DNA of 21,041 nucleotides from Eubacterium sp. (GCA_017616955.1 JAFZXD010000237.1:1-21041), one strand, 5' to 3'; counted from the stretch's first letter, positions 6,310-14,675 are shown. Numbers and translations are program-made. The notes: generated by a model from the sequence alone, not told the origin.

Positions 6310-7043
6310 AGAGATAGTTTGTCGTATTCTTTAGTTACATGCTCCACATCGCCCGCACATATAATCTTTCCTTTATCAAGAATTATAGCCTTGTTACATA
6401 TTCTTCTGACCTGTTCGGTATTGTGTGAAACAAACAGTACCGTAACACCCTTGTCCAGAAGAGACATCAGCTTATTCTCACTCTTCTTTCTGAACTTTGC
6501 ATCTCCTACGGAAAGCACTTCGTCCAGTATAAGCATATCTGGTTCTACGATTGTTGCTATCGCAAATCCAAGTCTTGCTTTCATTCCCGACGAATAGTTT
6601 TTGAGCGGAACGTCGATGAATTCTTTAAGTTCGGAAAAATCTATTATCTCCTGAAGCTTTTCATCGATAAATTTATGACTGTATCCGAGACATGCTCCGT
6701 ACAGATATATATTTTCAAGTCCGGTATACTGAGGATCAAATCCCGCCCCAAGTTCTATCAGAGGTGCAAGCACTCCCTTTCGGGTTACGGTTCCAACCGT
6801 TGGTCTGAAGACACCGGCTATAACTTTCAAAAGTGTTGATTTACCGGCTCCGTTGTATCCCAGTATTCCAAGACGATCTCCCTTTTGAAGTTCAAATGAC
6901 ACATCCGAAAGTGCCCAGAACTCATTATAATTCAGCTCTTTCTTCATTAGAGCTATAAAATATTCTTTAAGAGAATCATGTTTTTCTTTACTCAGGTTGA
7001 ATTTCATACTGACATTTTCAACCCTCAGAACAGCCTCCTGCAT
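6306..7043 (-). CDS. ABC exporter ATP-binding protein (TagH/Wzt-type)
   Basis: 245 residues. It supplies ATP-driven export of an envelope glycan or teichoic-acid-like polymer with the permease upstream. It shows Walker A GYNGAGKST (62-70), the ABC signature SSGMKA (151-156), Walker B MLILDE (170-175) and the switch His in FVSHN (about 207). The family-specific GVLAPLIELGAGFDP stretch (90-104) is typical of the TagH/Wzt/RfbE exporters. It lacks the C-terminal carbohydrate-binding domain of Wzt. ATG at 7043 follows AGAGGACATAAT. It lies 10 bases after the permease gene. The actual cargo cannot be told from the sequence. Confidence 0.9.
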   Translation of the reverse strand: MQEAVLRVENVSMKFNLSKEKHDSLKEYFIALMKKELNYNEFWALSDVSFELQKGDRLGILGYNGAGKSTLLKVIAGVFRPTVGTVTRKGVLAPLIELGAGFDPQYTGLENIYLYGACLGYSHKFIDEKLQEIIDFSELKEFIDVPLKNYSSGMKARLGFAIATIVEPDMLILDEVLSVGDAKFRKKSENKLMSLLDKGVTVLFVSHNTEQVRRICNKAIILDKGKIICAGDVEHVTKEYDKLSL

Positions 7044-7053
7044 ATTATGTCCT

Positions 7054-7824
7054 CTATATCTCCAAGATAAATTTATCTTCGTTCTTTGTGAAAACTACTA
7101 TTCCGATTATAGTCATAACCACTCCAAAAGCAGTCGCATACGCAAAGTATTTAACATTGAGCATATTTCCAAAGATTGCACTTCTGAAACTATCTATAAC
7201 GCAGAACAGTGGATTAAACTTAAGCACAAAGCTCCATCTGCTTGCGAGAAGCTTCTCTGCTTTATAGAATATCGCACATGTATACATGATAAGCATAAGT
7301 GCAACATTCCAAAGATATTCCATATCTCTGAAGAATACACCTACTGTTGAAAGTACCAGTCCACAGCCCATACTCAGAATAAGCAGAACCAAAAGAACCG
7401 GAACTGCCTGAATAAGATATACTGTAGGAAATACTCCAAGTACCATTGATACCACAGCTAGTACGATAAGTGATATTAAAAATATTACATAATTAAATAA
7501 GATGGATGACACCGGATAAAGAAGCTTTGGAACATAAACCTTCTTTATAATAGAACTGTTAGCTCTTATAGACTTAAGTGCCGCTGTAGTGGACTGTGAA
7601 AAGAATCCGTACAGCAATCTTCCTGACAATATATAAACCGGAAAGCTCTTACTTTTCTCACCCATGAGTGTTCCGAAGACAATAGTCAGAACAATCATCG
7701 TTAGCAGAGGTTCCAATAGAGACCAGAGAATACCGAGATATGATCTTCTGTATTTAAGACGAATGCCCTTCTTTATGAGTTCGGAAAGAATGAATCTATT
7801 TTGTGCAAAATTATCTCTACCCAT
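7054..7824 (-). CDS. ABC-2 type polysaccharide/teichoic acid exporter permease (TagG/Wzm-type)
   Basis: 256 residues with about six membrane helices. The N-terminus has the ABC-2 exporter signature with LKYRRSYLGILWSLLEPLL (about 22-40). It forms the transmembrane channel of the exporter, partner to the ATPase 10 bases downstream. ATG at 7822-7824 follows AGGAGC with a 10-base spacer. The lipoprotein gene lies 18 bases upstream, in the same transcription unit. Confidence 0.9.
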   Translation of the reverse strand: MGRDNFAQNRFILSELIKKGIRLKYRRSYLGILWSLLEPLLTMIVLTIVFGTLMGEKSKSFPVYILSGRLLYGFFSQSTTAALKSIRANSSIIKKVYVPKLLYPVSSILFNYVIFLISLIVLAVVSMVLGVFPTVYLIQAVPVLLVLLILSMGCGLVLSTVGVFFRDMEYLWNVALMLIMYTCAIFYKAEKLLASRWSFVLKFNPLFCVIDSFRSAIFGNMLNVKYFAYATAFGVVMTIIGIVVFTKNEDKFILEI

Positions 7825-7842
7825 ATGTGGTAGTGCTCCTTA

Positions 7843-8346
7843 TTACTTAAATACGACCGAATCTGCTGATTCAAAGAAATCGTTTTTATATTCGTTATAT
7901 AATTCTTTATAACATGCAAAGTTTACAAGCCAAAACTCGTCATTGTTATCGAATACGCAGGTCAGATATGAATAATCTGTTCCGGAAACTTTTCTGTTAT
8001 ATTCAAAGTACAGATAATCGTCCTTGGAATTCACCTTTGGACTTCCCGGAATATTATTGGCCCTTATATAAGCCTCAGCATAGTCCTGAGCAGAATTGGC
8101 TTCAAGTCCGCTCTTCTCTATATCTTCCTTGGAAGATCTGACTCCCATAGCTATACCATCAGGACTTGTATAGTACCAGGTGGCATTTGCCAGAGTTGCC
8201 TTCTGATAATCCTTTGAAAGGGTTATTTCCATCCCTTCATTTTTAATGGTTCTGTATCTGGAACCACATCCTGTAAGAGACATCATAAAAAGAACTGCCA
8301 TCAAAAAAAACGCATTCTTAAAAAACTTTTTATTATATTTCTTCAT
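7843..8346 (-). CDS. Putative lipoprotein of unknown function, first gene of ABC exporter operon
   Basis: 167 residues. A basic start and hydrophobic stretch end in the lipobox LTGC (Cys about 27), so it should be a diacylglycerol-anchored surface protein. The mature part, from EGMEITLSKDYQ on, alternates short strands and helices in a manner reminiscent of PsbP/DcrB-like lipoproteins; this is only a visual impression. ATG at 8344-8346 follows GGAGAAAGAT. It heads the operon with the exporter permease and ATPase, so a role in the handling of the exported polymer is plausible but untested. Confidence 0.75.
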   Translation of the reverse strand: MKKYNKKFFKNAFFLMAVLFMMSLTGCGSRYRTIKNEGMEITLSKDYQKATLANATWYYTSPDGIAMGVRSSKEDIEKSGLEANSAQDYAEAYIRANNIPGSPKVNSKDDYLYFEYNRKVSGTDYSYLTCVFDNNDEFWLVNFACYKELYNEYKNDFFESADSVVFK

Positions 8347-8411
8347 ATCTTTCTCCGAATTATCCTTTTAACAGAAGCGTATTCGCATTATTCATCTGTT
8401 ATCGAAACATA

Positions 8412-8440
8412 ATTATAACATAAAGAAAACCTGACTGAAA
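8412..8440 (-). promoter_or_regulatory. Promoter of the lipoprotein-ABC exporter operon
   Basis: A perfect TATAAT (8412-8417) lies 17 bases from TTTCAG (8435-8440) on the minus strand. The -35 region overlaps the loop of the ilvE terminator hairpin. Confidence 0.5.
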
Positions 8441-8459
8441 GTGATATCGTCAGGTTTTC
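8420..8459 (-). terminator. Terminator of ilvE
   Basis: An 11-bp perfect stem (GAAAACCTGAC 8425-8435 with GTCAGGTTTTC 8449-8459) has a 13-base loop. On the minus strand it ends in UUUUCUUUAU. On the plus strand it is also followed by a T-rich run (8461-8467), so it could work in both directions. It lies about 30 bases after the ilvE stop. Confidence 0.75.
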
Positions 8460-8487
8460 CTTTTTTTATATTATACTGAATTATACA

Positions 8488-9510
8488 TTATTTAATAACG
8501 TGAACCCATCCTTCAGGTCCTTCAATTCTGCACATCTGAATACCTGTAAGTGTATCGTATAACTTCTTTGTTGTAGGACCCATCTCATCCATTCCGCTTG
8601 GGAAGCAGATTTCTTTACCATGGTCAACAACCTTTCCAACAGGTGATATAACTGCAGCTGTACCGCAAAGTCCGCACTCATCGAATGATGGAACCTCATC
8701 AAGGAATACTTCTCTCTCTTCTACTTCCATTCCAAGATACTGAGCAGCAACAACTTCGAGTGAACGACGTGTTACTGAAGGAAGGATACTGTCTGACTTA
8801 GGTGTAATAAGCTTATTACCCTTTACAAAGATGAAGTTAGCTCCACCTGTTTCCTCAACCTTAGTTCTTGATGCCGGATCAAGATACATATTCTCGTCAA
8901 ATCCCTTGTTATGTGCATCTACTATTGCATGAAGAGACATAGCATAGTTAAGTCCGGCCTTGATATGTCCTGTTCCGTGAGGTGCTGCTCTATCAAAATC
9001 ACTTACTCTGATAGTAATAGGCTTAGCACCACCCTTGAAGTATGGTCCTACAGGTGTTGTAAGAATTCTGAACTGATACTCATCAGCAGGCTTAACACCG
9101 ATAACTGAATTAGAACCAAACATAAAAGGTCTGATATAAAGAGTAGCTCCTGAACCATATGGTGGAACCCAGTCTTCATTAGCACGTACTACCTGCTCAA
9201 CTGCATCTATAAATCTATCTACAGGGAATGGAGGCATTTCAAGTCTCTTTGTTGTATCTACCATTCTCTGTGCATTAAGGTCAGGTCTGAAAGTTACGAT
9301 ATGACCATCCTCTGTTTCATAAGCCTTGAGTCCTTCAAAACATGACTGTGAATAATGAAGTACACATGCACATTCGCTCATTGTAATAGTGTGATTATCT
9401 GTAAGCACACCATCATCCCATGCTCCATCCTTAAAATTTGAAACATAGCTCTTATCAGTCTCCATATATCCAAAGCCTAAAGAACCCCAATCGATATCCT
9501 TCTTTGCCAT
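8488..9510 (-). CDS. ilvE: Branched-chain amino acid aminotransferase
   Basis: 340 residues. A PLP-dependent class IV aminotransferase that interconverts Leu, Ile and Val with their 2-oxo acids, using glutamate/2-oxoglutarate. The expected PLP lysine is in GTGHIKAGLNYAMS (Lys about 184). The phosphate-binding region includes LCGTAAVISPVG near the C-terminus. This is the longer, eukaryote-like (BCAT group) form, starting MAKKDIDWGSLGFGYM. ATG at 9508-9510 follows GAGGAGACATTGTT. An upstream TTG at 9549 overlaps the -10 and cannot be the start. It is monocistronic with its own promoter and terminator. Confidence 0.95.
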   Translation of the reverse strand: MAKKDIDWGSLGFGYMETDKSYVSNFKDGAWDDGVLTDNHTITMSECACVLHYSQSCFEGLKAYETEDGHIVTFRPDLNAQRMVDTTKRLEMPPFPVDRFIDAVEQVVRANEDWVPPYGSGATLYIRPFMFGSNSVIGVKPADEYQFRILTTPVGPYFKGGAKPITIRVSDFDRAAPHGTGHIKAGLNYAMSLHAIVDAHNKGFDENMYLDPASRTKVEETGGANFIFVKGNKLITPKSDSILPSVTRRSLEVVAAQYLGMEVEEREVFLDEVPSFDECGLCGTAAVISPVGKVVDHGKEICFPSGMDEMGPTTKKLYDTLTGIQMCRIEGPEGWVHVIK

Positions 9511-9548
9511 AACAATGTCTCCTCTCGAAAAAAAGATTAACTTCTTCA

Positions 9549-9577
9549 AATTTACCCCTCCTTATTTAGAATGTCAA
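9549..9577 (-). promoter_or_regulatory. Promoter of ilvE
   Basis: A consensus TTGACA (9572-9577), a 17-base spacer and TAAATT (9549-9554) on the minus strand place the transcription start near 9540. This gives a short leader of about 30 bases, too short for a T-box or other attenuator. Confidence 0.8.
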
Positions 9578-9630
9578 GTATAATCATCCATTCTTTTAAA
9601 AAAATTAAGTTTCGTGAAGATATTTCATAC

Positions 9631-9664
9631 AGACTTTCATATTTTAAATAAATATGGTAAAATA
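9631..9664 (+). promoter_or_regulatory. Possible promoter of murC
   Basis: TTTCAT (about 9635-9640) and TAAAAT (about 9658-9663) with a 17-base spacer precede murC by about 40 bases. The -35 is poor. The murC and ilvE promoters are divergent in this 190-base gap, which otherwise is AT-rich and holds no other feature I could find. Confidence 0.4.
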
Positions 9665-9700
9665 CTGAGGCTGTTATTTTATTAGAAAGAAGGTTTATCA

Positions 9701-11092
9701 ATGTATAAAGTTGATTTTAACAGTCCGGTACATGCTCATTTTATAGGTATAGGCGGAATAAGCATGAGTGGACTTGCAGAGATTTTGAAAAACGCCGGTT
9801 TCACAGTATCAGGTTCAGATATGAAAGAATCCGATACCACAAAAGTTTTGGAAGAACGCGGAATCAAAGTATATATAGGACAGGTTGCTTCTAATATAAC
9901 AGACGATATCAATTTCGTAGTTTATACAGCAGCCATTCACGAAGACAACGAAGAGCTTATGGAAGTTAAGAAGAGAAATATTCCTCTTCTATCCAGAGCA
10001 GAATTCCTTGGACAGCTGATGGACAACTATAAATACAGTGTAGCTGTTGCAGGTACTCACGGAAAGACTACTACTACATCCATGATGTCTCATATCATGT
10101 TAAATGCCAACACAGATCCTACTATATCTATAGGAGGAATGCTCGAAGCAATCGGCGGTAACATCCGAGTAGGTTCATCAGATTACTTCGTTACCGAGGC
10201 TTGTGAATACACAAACAGTTATCATCATTTCAGACCATATGCGAGTATCATACTGAATGTCGATAACGATCATCTTGATTTCTTTAAAAACATCGAGAAT
10301 ATAGCAGCTTCATTTGCTACATTTGCCACAAAGACAGTTGACGGCGGAGTTCTGATCGTAAATGGAGATATGAAATACACAGATCAGATTCTGGATGCCG
10401 TAAAGGATAGAAACATCACAAAGATTACATTTGGAAAGAACGACGGAAATACATATCAGGCTAAAGACATAACTCTTAACGAGCTCGGTCAGCCAACTTA
10501 TACATTATATATAAAAGGAGAGAACAAGGGACAGGTAACTCTCTCGGTTATGGGTGAGCACAATGCTATCAACTCCCTCTCCGCTATCGCTGCATCACAG
10601 TATATAGGTATCGATCTTGATACTATAAAGGAAGGACTTCGACTCTGCCACAGTGCAGACAGACGTTTCCAGTACAAGGGAACAACTTCCGAAGGTGCAA
10701 CGGTCATCGATGACTATGCTCATCACCCAACAGAGATTGCAGCTTCACTTGCAGTTGCAAAGGCTGTAGTAAAGAATGAACTCTGGGTTGCATTCCAGCC
10801 ACATACTTATTCCAGAACAAAAGCACACCTTGATGCATTTGCAGAAGCGCTGTCAGTATGTGACCATGTTCTGCTGGCAGATATCTATGCTGCGAGAGAG
10901 CTGGATGACGGCAGTGTTTCATCAAAAGATCTTGCCGAAAAACTCCAAAAACTCGGATGCGATGCGGTATATCTTGGTGATTTTAAAAACATTGAAAATT
11001 ATTTTAAAAATTCTTGCAAAAACAATGACATGTTAATAACTATGGGAGCCGGAAATATAGACAGCGTGGGGATGGAACTCCTAAATCAGTAA
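9701..11092 (+). CDS. murC: UDP-N-acetylmuramate--L-alanine ligase
   Basis: 463 residues, cytoplasmic. It adds L-alanine to UDP-MurNAc with ATP, the first amino-acid step of the peptidoglycan stem. The N-terminal Rossmann-like UDP-binding domain shows HFIGIGGISMSGLAEIL (about 13-29). The central ATP-binding loop GTHGKTTTTSMM starts near residue 118, followed by TEACEYTNSYHHF. The C-terminal domain has the mur-ligase DDYAHHPTEI and FQPHTYSRT segments. ATG at 9701 follows AGAAAGAAGG. Length and motifs are standard. It stands alone, ending at a strong terminator. Confidence 0.97.
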   Translation: MYKVDFNSPVHAHFIGIGGISMSGLAEILKNAGFTVSGSDMKESDTTKVLEERGIKVYIGQVASNITDDINFVVYTAAIHEDNEELMEVKKRNIPLLSRAEFLGQLMDNYKYSVAVAGTHGKTTTTSMMSHIMLNANTDPTISIGGMLEAIGGNIRVGSSDYFVTEACEYTNSYHHFRPYASIILNVDNDHLDFFKNIENIAASFATFATKTVDGGVLIVNGDMKYTDQILDAVKDRNITKITFGKNDGNTYQAKDITLNELGQPTYTLYIKGENKGQVTLSVMGEHNAINSLSAIAASQYIGIDLDTIKEGLRLCHSADRRFQYKGTTSEGATVIDDYAHHPTEIAASLAVAKAVVKNELWVAFQPHTYSRTKAHLDAFAEALSVCDHVLLADIYAARELDDGSVSSKDLAEKLQKLGCDAVYLGDFKNIENYFKNSCKNNDMLITMGAGNIDSVGMELLNQ

Positions 11093-11093
11093 G

Positions 11094-11269
11094 TTATCAA
11101 CATATCCACAAAATGAAAAATTGTATTATGTAAACCTTTGTGGTTTAGTTATCAACATAGGAAAGGGACTTTTCAAAAACCGTAAAGTCCCTTTTTTGGT
11201 ACCCTTCTCAGATTACATTATCACATATCAACATTTTCAACATTTTCAACAACACACTATTAATACACA
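11094..11269. promoter_or_regulatory. Cluster of DnaA-box-like 9-mers upstream of the dnaD operon
   Basis: Compared with TTATCCACA: TTATCAACA at 11094-11102 and 11149-11157 (8 of 9), ATATCCACA at 11102-11110 (8 of 9), TGTGGTTTA on the reverse strand at 11139-11147 (7 of 9), then a direct tandem ATATCAACA-TTTTCAACA-TTTTCAACA at 11225-11251 (7 of 9 each), and TAATACACA at 11261-11269 (fits TTATNCACA with one mismatch). The last four lie within 65 bases upstream of the dnaD -35. Being DnaA-bound is inference. Confidence 0.45.
11162..11197 (+). terminator. Rho-independent terminator of murC
   Basis: An 11-bp stem (AAAGGGACTTT 11162-11172 with AAAGTCCCTTT 11184-11194) has an 11-base loop and continues into a run of six T residues (11192-11197). 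Confidence 0.92.
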
Positions 11270-11271
11270 AT

Positions 11272-11287
11272 GACGCCCTTCGGGTGT
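11272..11287 (+). repeat. Small GC-rich hairpin between the DnaA-like cluster and the dnaD promoter
   Basis: ACGCCC-TTC-GGGTGT forms a 6-bp stem with one G-T pair, followed only by a short T run. It directly precedes the -35. Its role is unknown. Confidence 0.3.
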
Positions 11288-11316
11288 TTGCAATTAAATC
11301 CTTCATCTGATACAAT
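11288..11316 (+). promoter_or_regulatory. Promoter of the dnaD-dnaI-prs operon
   Basis: TTGCAA (11288-11293), a 17-base spacer and TACAAT (11311-11316). The start would be near 11323, about 44 bases before the dnaD-like start. Confidence 0.6.
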
Positions 11317-11366
11317 GCATTAGCAGTCAAAAATAGCATAAATTATGAGAGAAGGTTAGTACATAA

Positions 11367-12464
11367 ATGGACACAATCAATATTGCCTCAGAAGAGGATT
11401 CTTATACAAGTATTTCCAACAATTTTATCAAATATTATATGACAGATGCTAATGGGGATTTTGTTAAGCTTTATCTGTATTTATCCATGCTTTCGGCATC
11501 CGCTGAACCTATATCGTTCAGCAAGATTGCAGATCATCTGAACTGTACTGAGAAGGATGTATGTCGAGGCATCAAATACTGGATCAAGCAGGATGTTCTG
11601 AGACTCAGTTACAATGACAAGAAAGAAGTTACCGGAATCATCCTTAAGACACTCAAAAGACCTGACATGGATATCACTTCTGAGCTTAAGGTTGTTGACT
11701 TTACTCTCGCTCAGTCGGTCAAAAAGAGCGCACAGGCAGAAGCAGATAAAGTTACTGAAGAGATCGAGAAACCGACTGTAGCACAGACAGAGACTCTTAA
11801 GGCACCTCGTAAGAAGCAGCCTTCTCCTGATGATCTGTCAAGCATGCTCCGCGATCCTGAGATCCACGATCTTATAAATGAAGCTACGGCTTATTGCAAC
11901 AGAGAGCTTGCTCAAAAAGAACTTAATTCACTTATATATATAAAAGACCAGCTTGGTTTTTCATTTGACCTCTGCGAGTACCTGCTTGAGTACTGCGCCG
12001 AGATTAAGAAGACCAGCTTCAGCTACATTGAGAAGGTAGCTAAAAACTGGTATGAAGAAGGTATCTCAAACAGAGAAGAAGCCGAGGAATATTCAACAAG
12101 ATATCTGACACTTTACAGTAGAATCCTGAAAACCCTCGGAATCACCAGTCGCTTCTCTCCTGCTCCGGTTGAGAAGAAGTTTATTGATACCTGGACCAGA
12201 GATTATGGTTTTTCGGATACTATAATAATTGAAGCCTGCAACAGAGCTATCACAAGTAAGCCTCATGATGCAAACTTCCCATATGTTAACGGAATTCTTG
12301 AGAAGTGGTATAGGAATAATGTACACAGTTTATCCGATATCGCTGCTCTTGACGAGTCACATGCCAAGAATTCAAAACCGGCATCAAGACAGACTGCCAA
12401 TACAACAAAATCAAAATCCGATAAACTCAGACAGCTTGAACAGTTTTATCTAAACGAAGGTTAA
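11367..12464 (+). CDS. DnaD-domain replisome organiser protein
   Basis: 365 residues. DnaD/DnaB-type proteins remodel DNA at the origin and help load the replicative helicase in Firmicutes. The N-terminal half (about 15-95) looks like the winged-helix DDBH1 domain. Two DDBH2 domains follow: one ends in FSYIEKVAKNWYEEGI (about 217-232) and the other in YVNGILEKWY (about 311-320); both carry the Y-x3-I-x3-W signature. A charged linker (about 115-155) separates N- and C-terminal parts. Having two DDBH2 repeats is like B. subtilis DnaB rather than DnaD. ATG at 11367 follows AGAAGG at a long spacing. It is followed after 2 bases by the helicase loader gene. Confidence 0.88.
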   Translation: MDTINIASEEDSYTSISNNFIKYYMTDANGDFVKLYLYLSMLSASAEPISFSKIADHLNCTEKDVCRGIKYWIKQDVLRLSYNDKKEVTGIILKTLKRPDMDITSELKVVDFTLAQSVKKSAQAEADKVTEEIEKPTVAQTETLKAPRKKQPSPDDLSSMLRDPEIHDLINEATAYCNRELAQKELNSLIYIKDQLGFSFDLCEYLLEYCAEIKKTSFSYIEKVAKNWYEEGISNREEAEEYSTRYLTLYSRILKTLGITSRFSPAPVEKKFIDTWTRDYGFSDTIIIEACNRAITSKPHDANFPYVNGILEKWYRNNVHSLSDIAALDESHAKNSKPASRQTANTTKSKSDKLRQLEQFYLNEG

Positions 12465-12466
12465 TA

Positions 12467-13474
12467 ATGATAGTAAAAGAAATTGAAAGTATAGATATAA
12501 GATCTCATCTGAGCCGTATCCGTTCCGGATACGAAGCACTTCACAACAGCCGTATAGATGAGATATATTCCAAGATTCCTGAAATCAAAAATATAGATGA
12601 TTCCTTATCCGATATTGCTATAAGCGAAGCTAAGAATCGTCTTATGGGTAATCCCAAAGACGAAGCATTAAGTGAAAAGCTTGGTACCTTATCCGAAAAG
12701 AAGAAGGAACTTCTCAGACAAAATGGTTTTCCCGAGGATTACCTGGAACCGATATTCAACTGTCCTATCTGCAAAGACTGGGGAGAAATAGACGGTAAGG
12801 TATGCTCCTGTGTTCGAAATCTGAGAGTTTCAGAACTGTATAAGCGTTCCAATCTTAAGAATGTTTTCGAGAGAGAAAACTTCTCAACTTTTTCGCTTGA
12901 TAACTACAGTAAGGTCACGGACCCCCAAAGAGGACGGTCCCCTCATGAAAATGCCACACATATTCTTAAAAAAGCCAAAACTTTTGTTGATAATTTTGAC
13001 AAAGAACATGGTAACATATTAATATACGGTAGCACGGGACTTGGAAAGACATTTCTATCCAATTGCATAGCTAAGGCTCTGCTTGATAAAGGACATTCTG
13101 TTCTGTATCTTTCGGCAAATGAACTCTTTGAGGACATTTTAAGTACCTATATAATGTCCCATTCAAGATCATCTGCATTGGAAGCTATCTATAATTATCT
13201 GTACAGCAGTGACTTACTGATAATTGACGATCTGGGAACAGAGGTTATGTCCAGTTTTACAAGATCACAGCTCTTTGAGATTATAAACAAGAGAATGCTC
13301 AGCAATCTCTCAACCATAATCACAACAAACCTCGATCTTGAGACGCTTCAGGACAGATATACCGAACGTGTAATGTCTAGATTTGCGAAATCCTATGTTC
13401 TATATCCACTCTTCGGAGATGATATAAGATACCGTAAACACCTGAACAATATGGAGGAAAACCAAAATGCCTGA
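12467..13474 (+). CDS. Helicase loader ATPase, DnaI/DnaC-like (primosomal protein)
   Basis: 335 residues. An AAA+ ATPase that would load the replicative helicase onto single-stranded DNA. A zinc-binding cluster CPICKDWGEIDGKVCSC lies at about 99-115, as in B. subtilis DnaI. The AAA+ domain has Walker A GSTGLGKT (about 188-195), Walker B LLIIDD (about 250-255), a sensor 1 stretch TIITTNLD and an arginine-finger region ERVMSRF near the C-terminus. It has the IstB-like ATP-binding fold too, but no transposase is adjacent, and the DnaD neighbour supports replication. ATG at 12467 follows GAAGGTTAATA. It overlaps prs by 8 bases. Confidence 0.9.
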   Translation: MIVKEIESIDIRSHLSRIRSGYEALHNSRIDEIYSKIPEIKNIDDSLSDIAISEAKNRLMGNPKDEALSEKLGTLSEKKKELLRQNGFPEDYLEPIFNCPICKDWGEIDGKVCSCVRNLRVSELYKRSNLKNVFERENFSTFSLDNYSKVTDPQRGRSPHENATHILKKAKTFVDNFDKEHGNILIYGSTGLGKTFLSNCIAKALLDKGHSVLYLSANELFEDILSTYIMSHSRSSALEAIYNYLYSSDLLIIDDLGTEVMSSFTRSQLFEIINKRMLSNLSTIITTNLDLETLQDRYTERVMSRFAKSYVLYPLFGDDIRYRKHLNNMEENQNA

Positions 13475-14675
13475 TCAAAGTAAACTCATCACTGTACCTG
13501 ACGGAAAGCTCGGAATTATCGCTCTTCAAAGCAGTGAAAAATTAGGAGCAAAGGTAGATGAATACCTTGTAAAGTGGCGTAATGAACGTGAACACATTAA
13601 CAAAGACCAGTTACTGTTTAACGGTTACACCAGAGATACTTATCTACTTAAATCATGCTGTCCGAGATTTGCATCCGGAGAAGCAAAAGGTACACTTCGT
13701 GACTCTGTAAGAGGAACCGACCTGTACATCCTCGCAGACGTTACAAACACCGGAATCGAATATAACCTTGGTGGAAGGATGGTTCCGATGACACCTGATG
13801 AGCACTATGCAGACATAAAAAGAATGATTGCCGCTAGTGCAGGAAAAGCTCATAGAATAAATGTTATTATGCCATTTCTGTACGAGTCAAGACAGCATAA
13901 GAGAAACAGCCGTGAATCTCTCGACTGCGCACTTGCACTTCAGGAACTCGTTGCCATGGGTGTTTCAAACATCATCACATTTGATGCTCATGACCCAAGA
14001 GTACAGAATGCTATCCCAACAGTTGGTTTCGAAAACCTTATGCCAACTTATCAGTTTATCAAATGTCTCTTGAAGTCAACAAATGACCTTGAACTTGATA
14101 ACGAACATATGATGGTAATAAGCCCTGATGAAGGAGCTATGCACAGAGCCATCTACTTCGCAAACCACTTCGGTGTTGACGTAGGTATGTTCTACAAGAG
14201 AAGAGATTATACAAGAATCGTAAACGGAAAGAACCCTATCGTTGCTCATGAATTCCTTGGAGATTCAGTTGAAGGAAAAGATGTTATCATCGTAGACGAC
14301 ATGATTGCTTCCGGAGAAAGCATGCTTGATGTATGCAGACAGCTTAAGAAGAGAAAAGCTAAGAGAGTATTCTGCTTTGCTACATTTGGTCTCTTCACAG
14401 CCGGACTTGAAGTATTTGACAAGGCTTATGAAGAAGGTACTATTGATAAGGTTATATCTACAAATGTATGCTATCAGAATCCGGATCTCTTCAACAGAGA
14501 ATGGTACAGCTCAGCAGATATGAGTAAGTATCTCGCTATAATCATCGATCACATGAATCATGATTCTTCAATCAGCGAGCTGCTCAATCCAACAGAAAGA
14601 ATTCAGGCAAGACTTAACGAATACAGAGAAAAGCATACTATATCAGACAACTATGACAGACCGTCACTTGCTTAA
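13467..14675 (+). CDS. prs: Ribose-phosphate pyrophosphokinase (divergent, long form)
   Basis: 402 residues, against about 315 for standard Prs. It makes PRPP from ribose 5-phosphate and ATP, feeding nucleotide, His and Trp synthesis. Seen motifs: the PRPP loop VIIVDDMIASGESM (about 273-286) where typical enzymes have DDxxxTGGT-like residues, the metal-binding loop FDAHDPRVQNAIP (about 171-183) in place of DLHAxQIQGFF, and the catalytic flexible-loop region ESRQHKRNSRES (about 139-150) in place of the usual ARQDRK. About 50 extra residues precede the first domain, and the C-terminus is extended. The overlap with the helicase loader (8 bases) and RBS ATGGAGGAAAACC suggest coupled translation. 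Function is likely but the changed loop leaves some doubt. Confidence 0.85.
   Translation: MPDQSKLITVPDGKLGIIALQSSEKLGAKVDEYLVKWRNEREHINKDQLLFNGYTRDTYLLKSCCPRFASGEAKGTLRDSVRGTDLYILADVTNTGIEYNLGGRMVPMTPDEHYADIKRMIAASAGKAHRINVIMPFLYESRQHKRNSRESLDCALALQELVAMGVSNIITFDAHDPRVQNAIPTVGFENLMPTYQFIKCLLKSTNDLELDNEHMMVISPDEGAMHRAIYFANHFGVDVGMFYKRRDYTRIVNGKNPIVAHEFLGDSVEGKDVIIVDDMIASGESMLDVCRQLKKRKAKRVFCFATFGLFTAGLEVFDKAYEEGTIDKVISTNVCYQNPDLFNREWYSSADMSKYLAIIIDHMNHDSSISELLNPTERIQARLNEYREKHTISDNYDRPSLA

Noticed and set aside
9511..9549. N-terminal extension of ilvE from TTG at 9549
   Set aside because: That codon overlaps the -10 element and so would not be in the mRNA.
11094..11366. Chromosomal replication origin (oriC)
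   Set aside because: There are DnaA-like 9-mers, but no dnaA, dnaN or rpmH nearby and no clear AT-rich unwinding region, so a regulatory or titration site fits better.
12467..13474. IstB transposition helper of an IS21-type element
   Set aside because: No IstA transposase or terminal repeats flank it, and the DnaD neighbour and zinc cluster point to DnaI.
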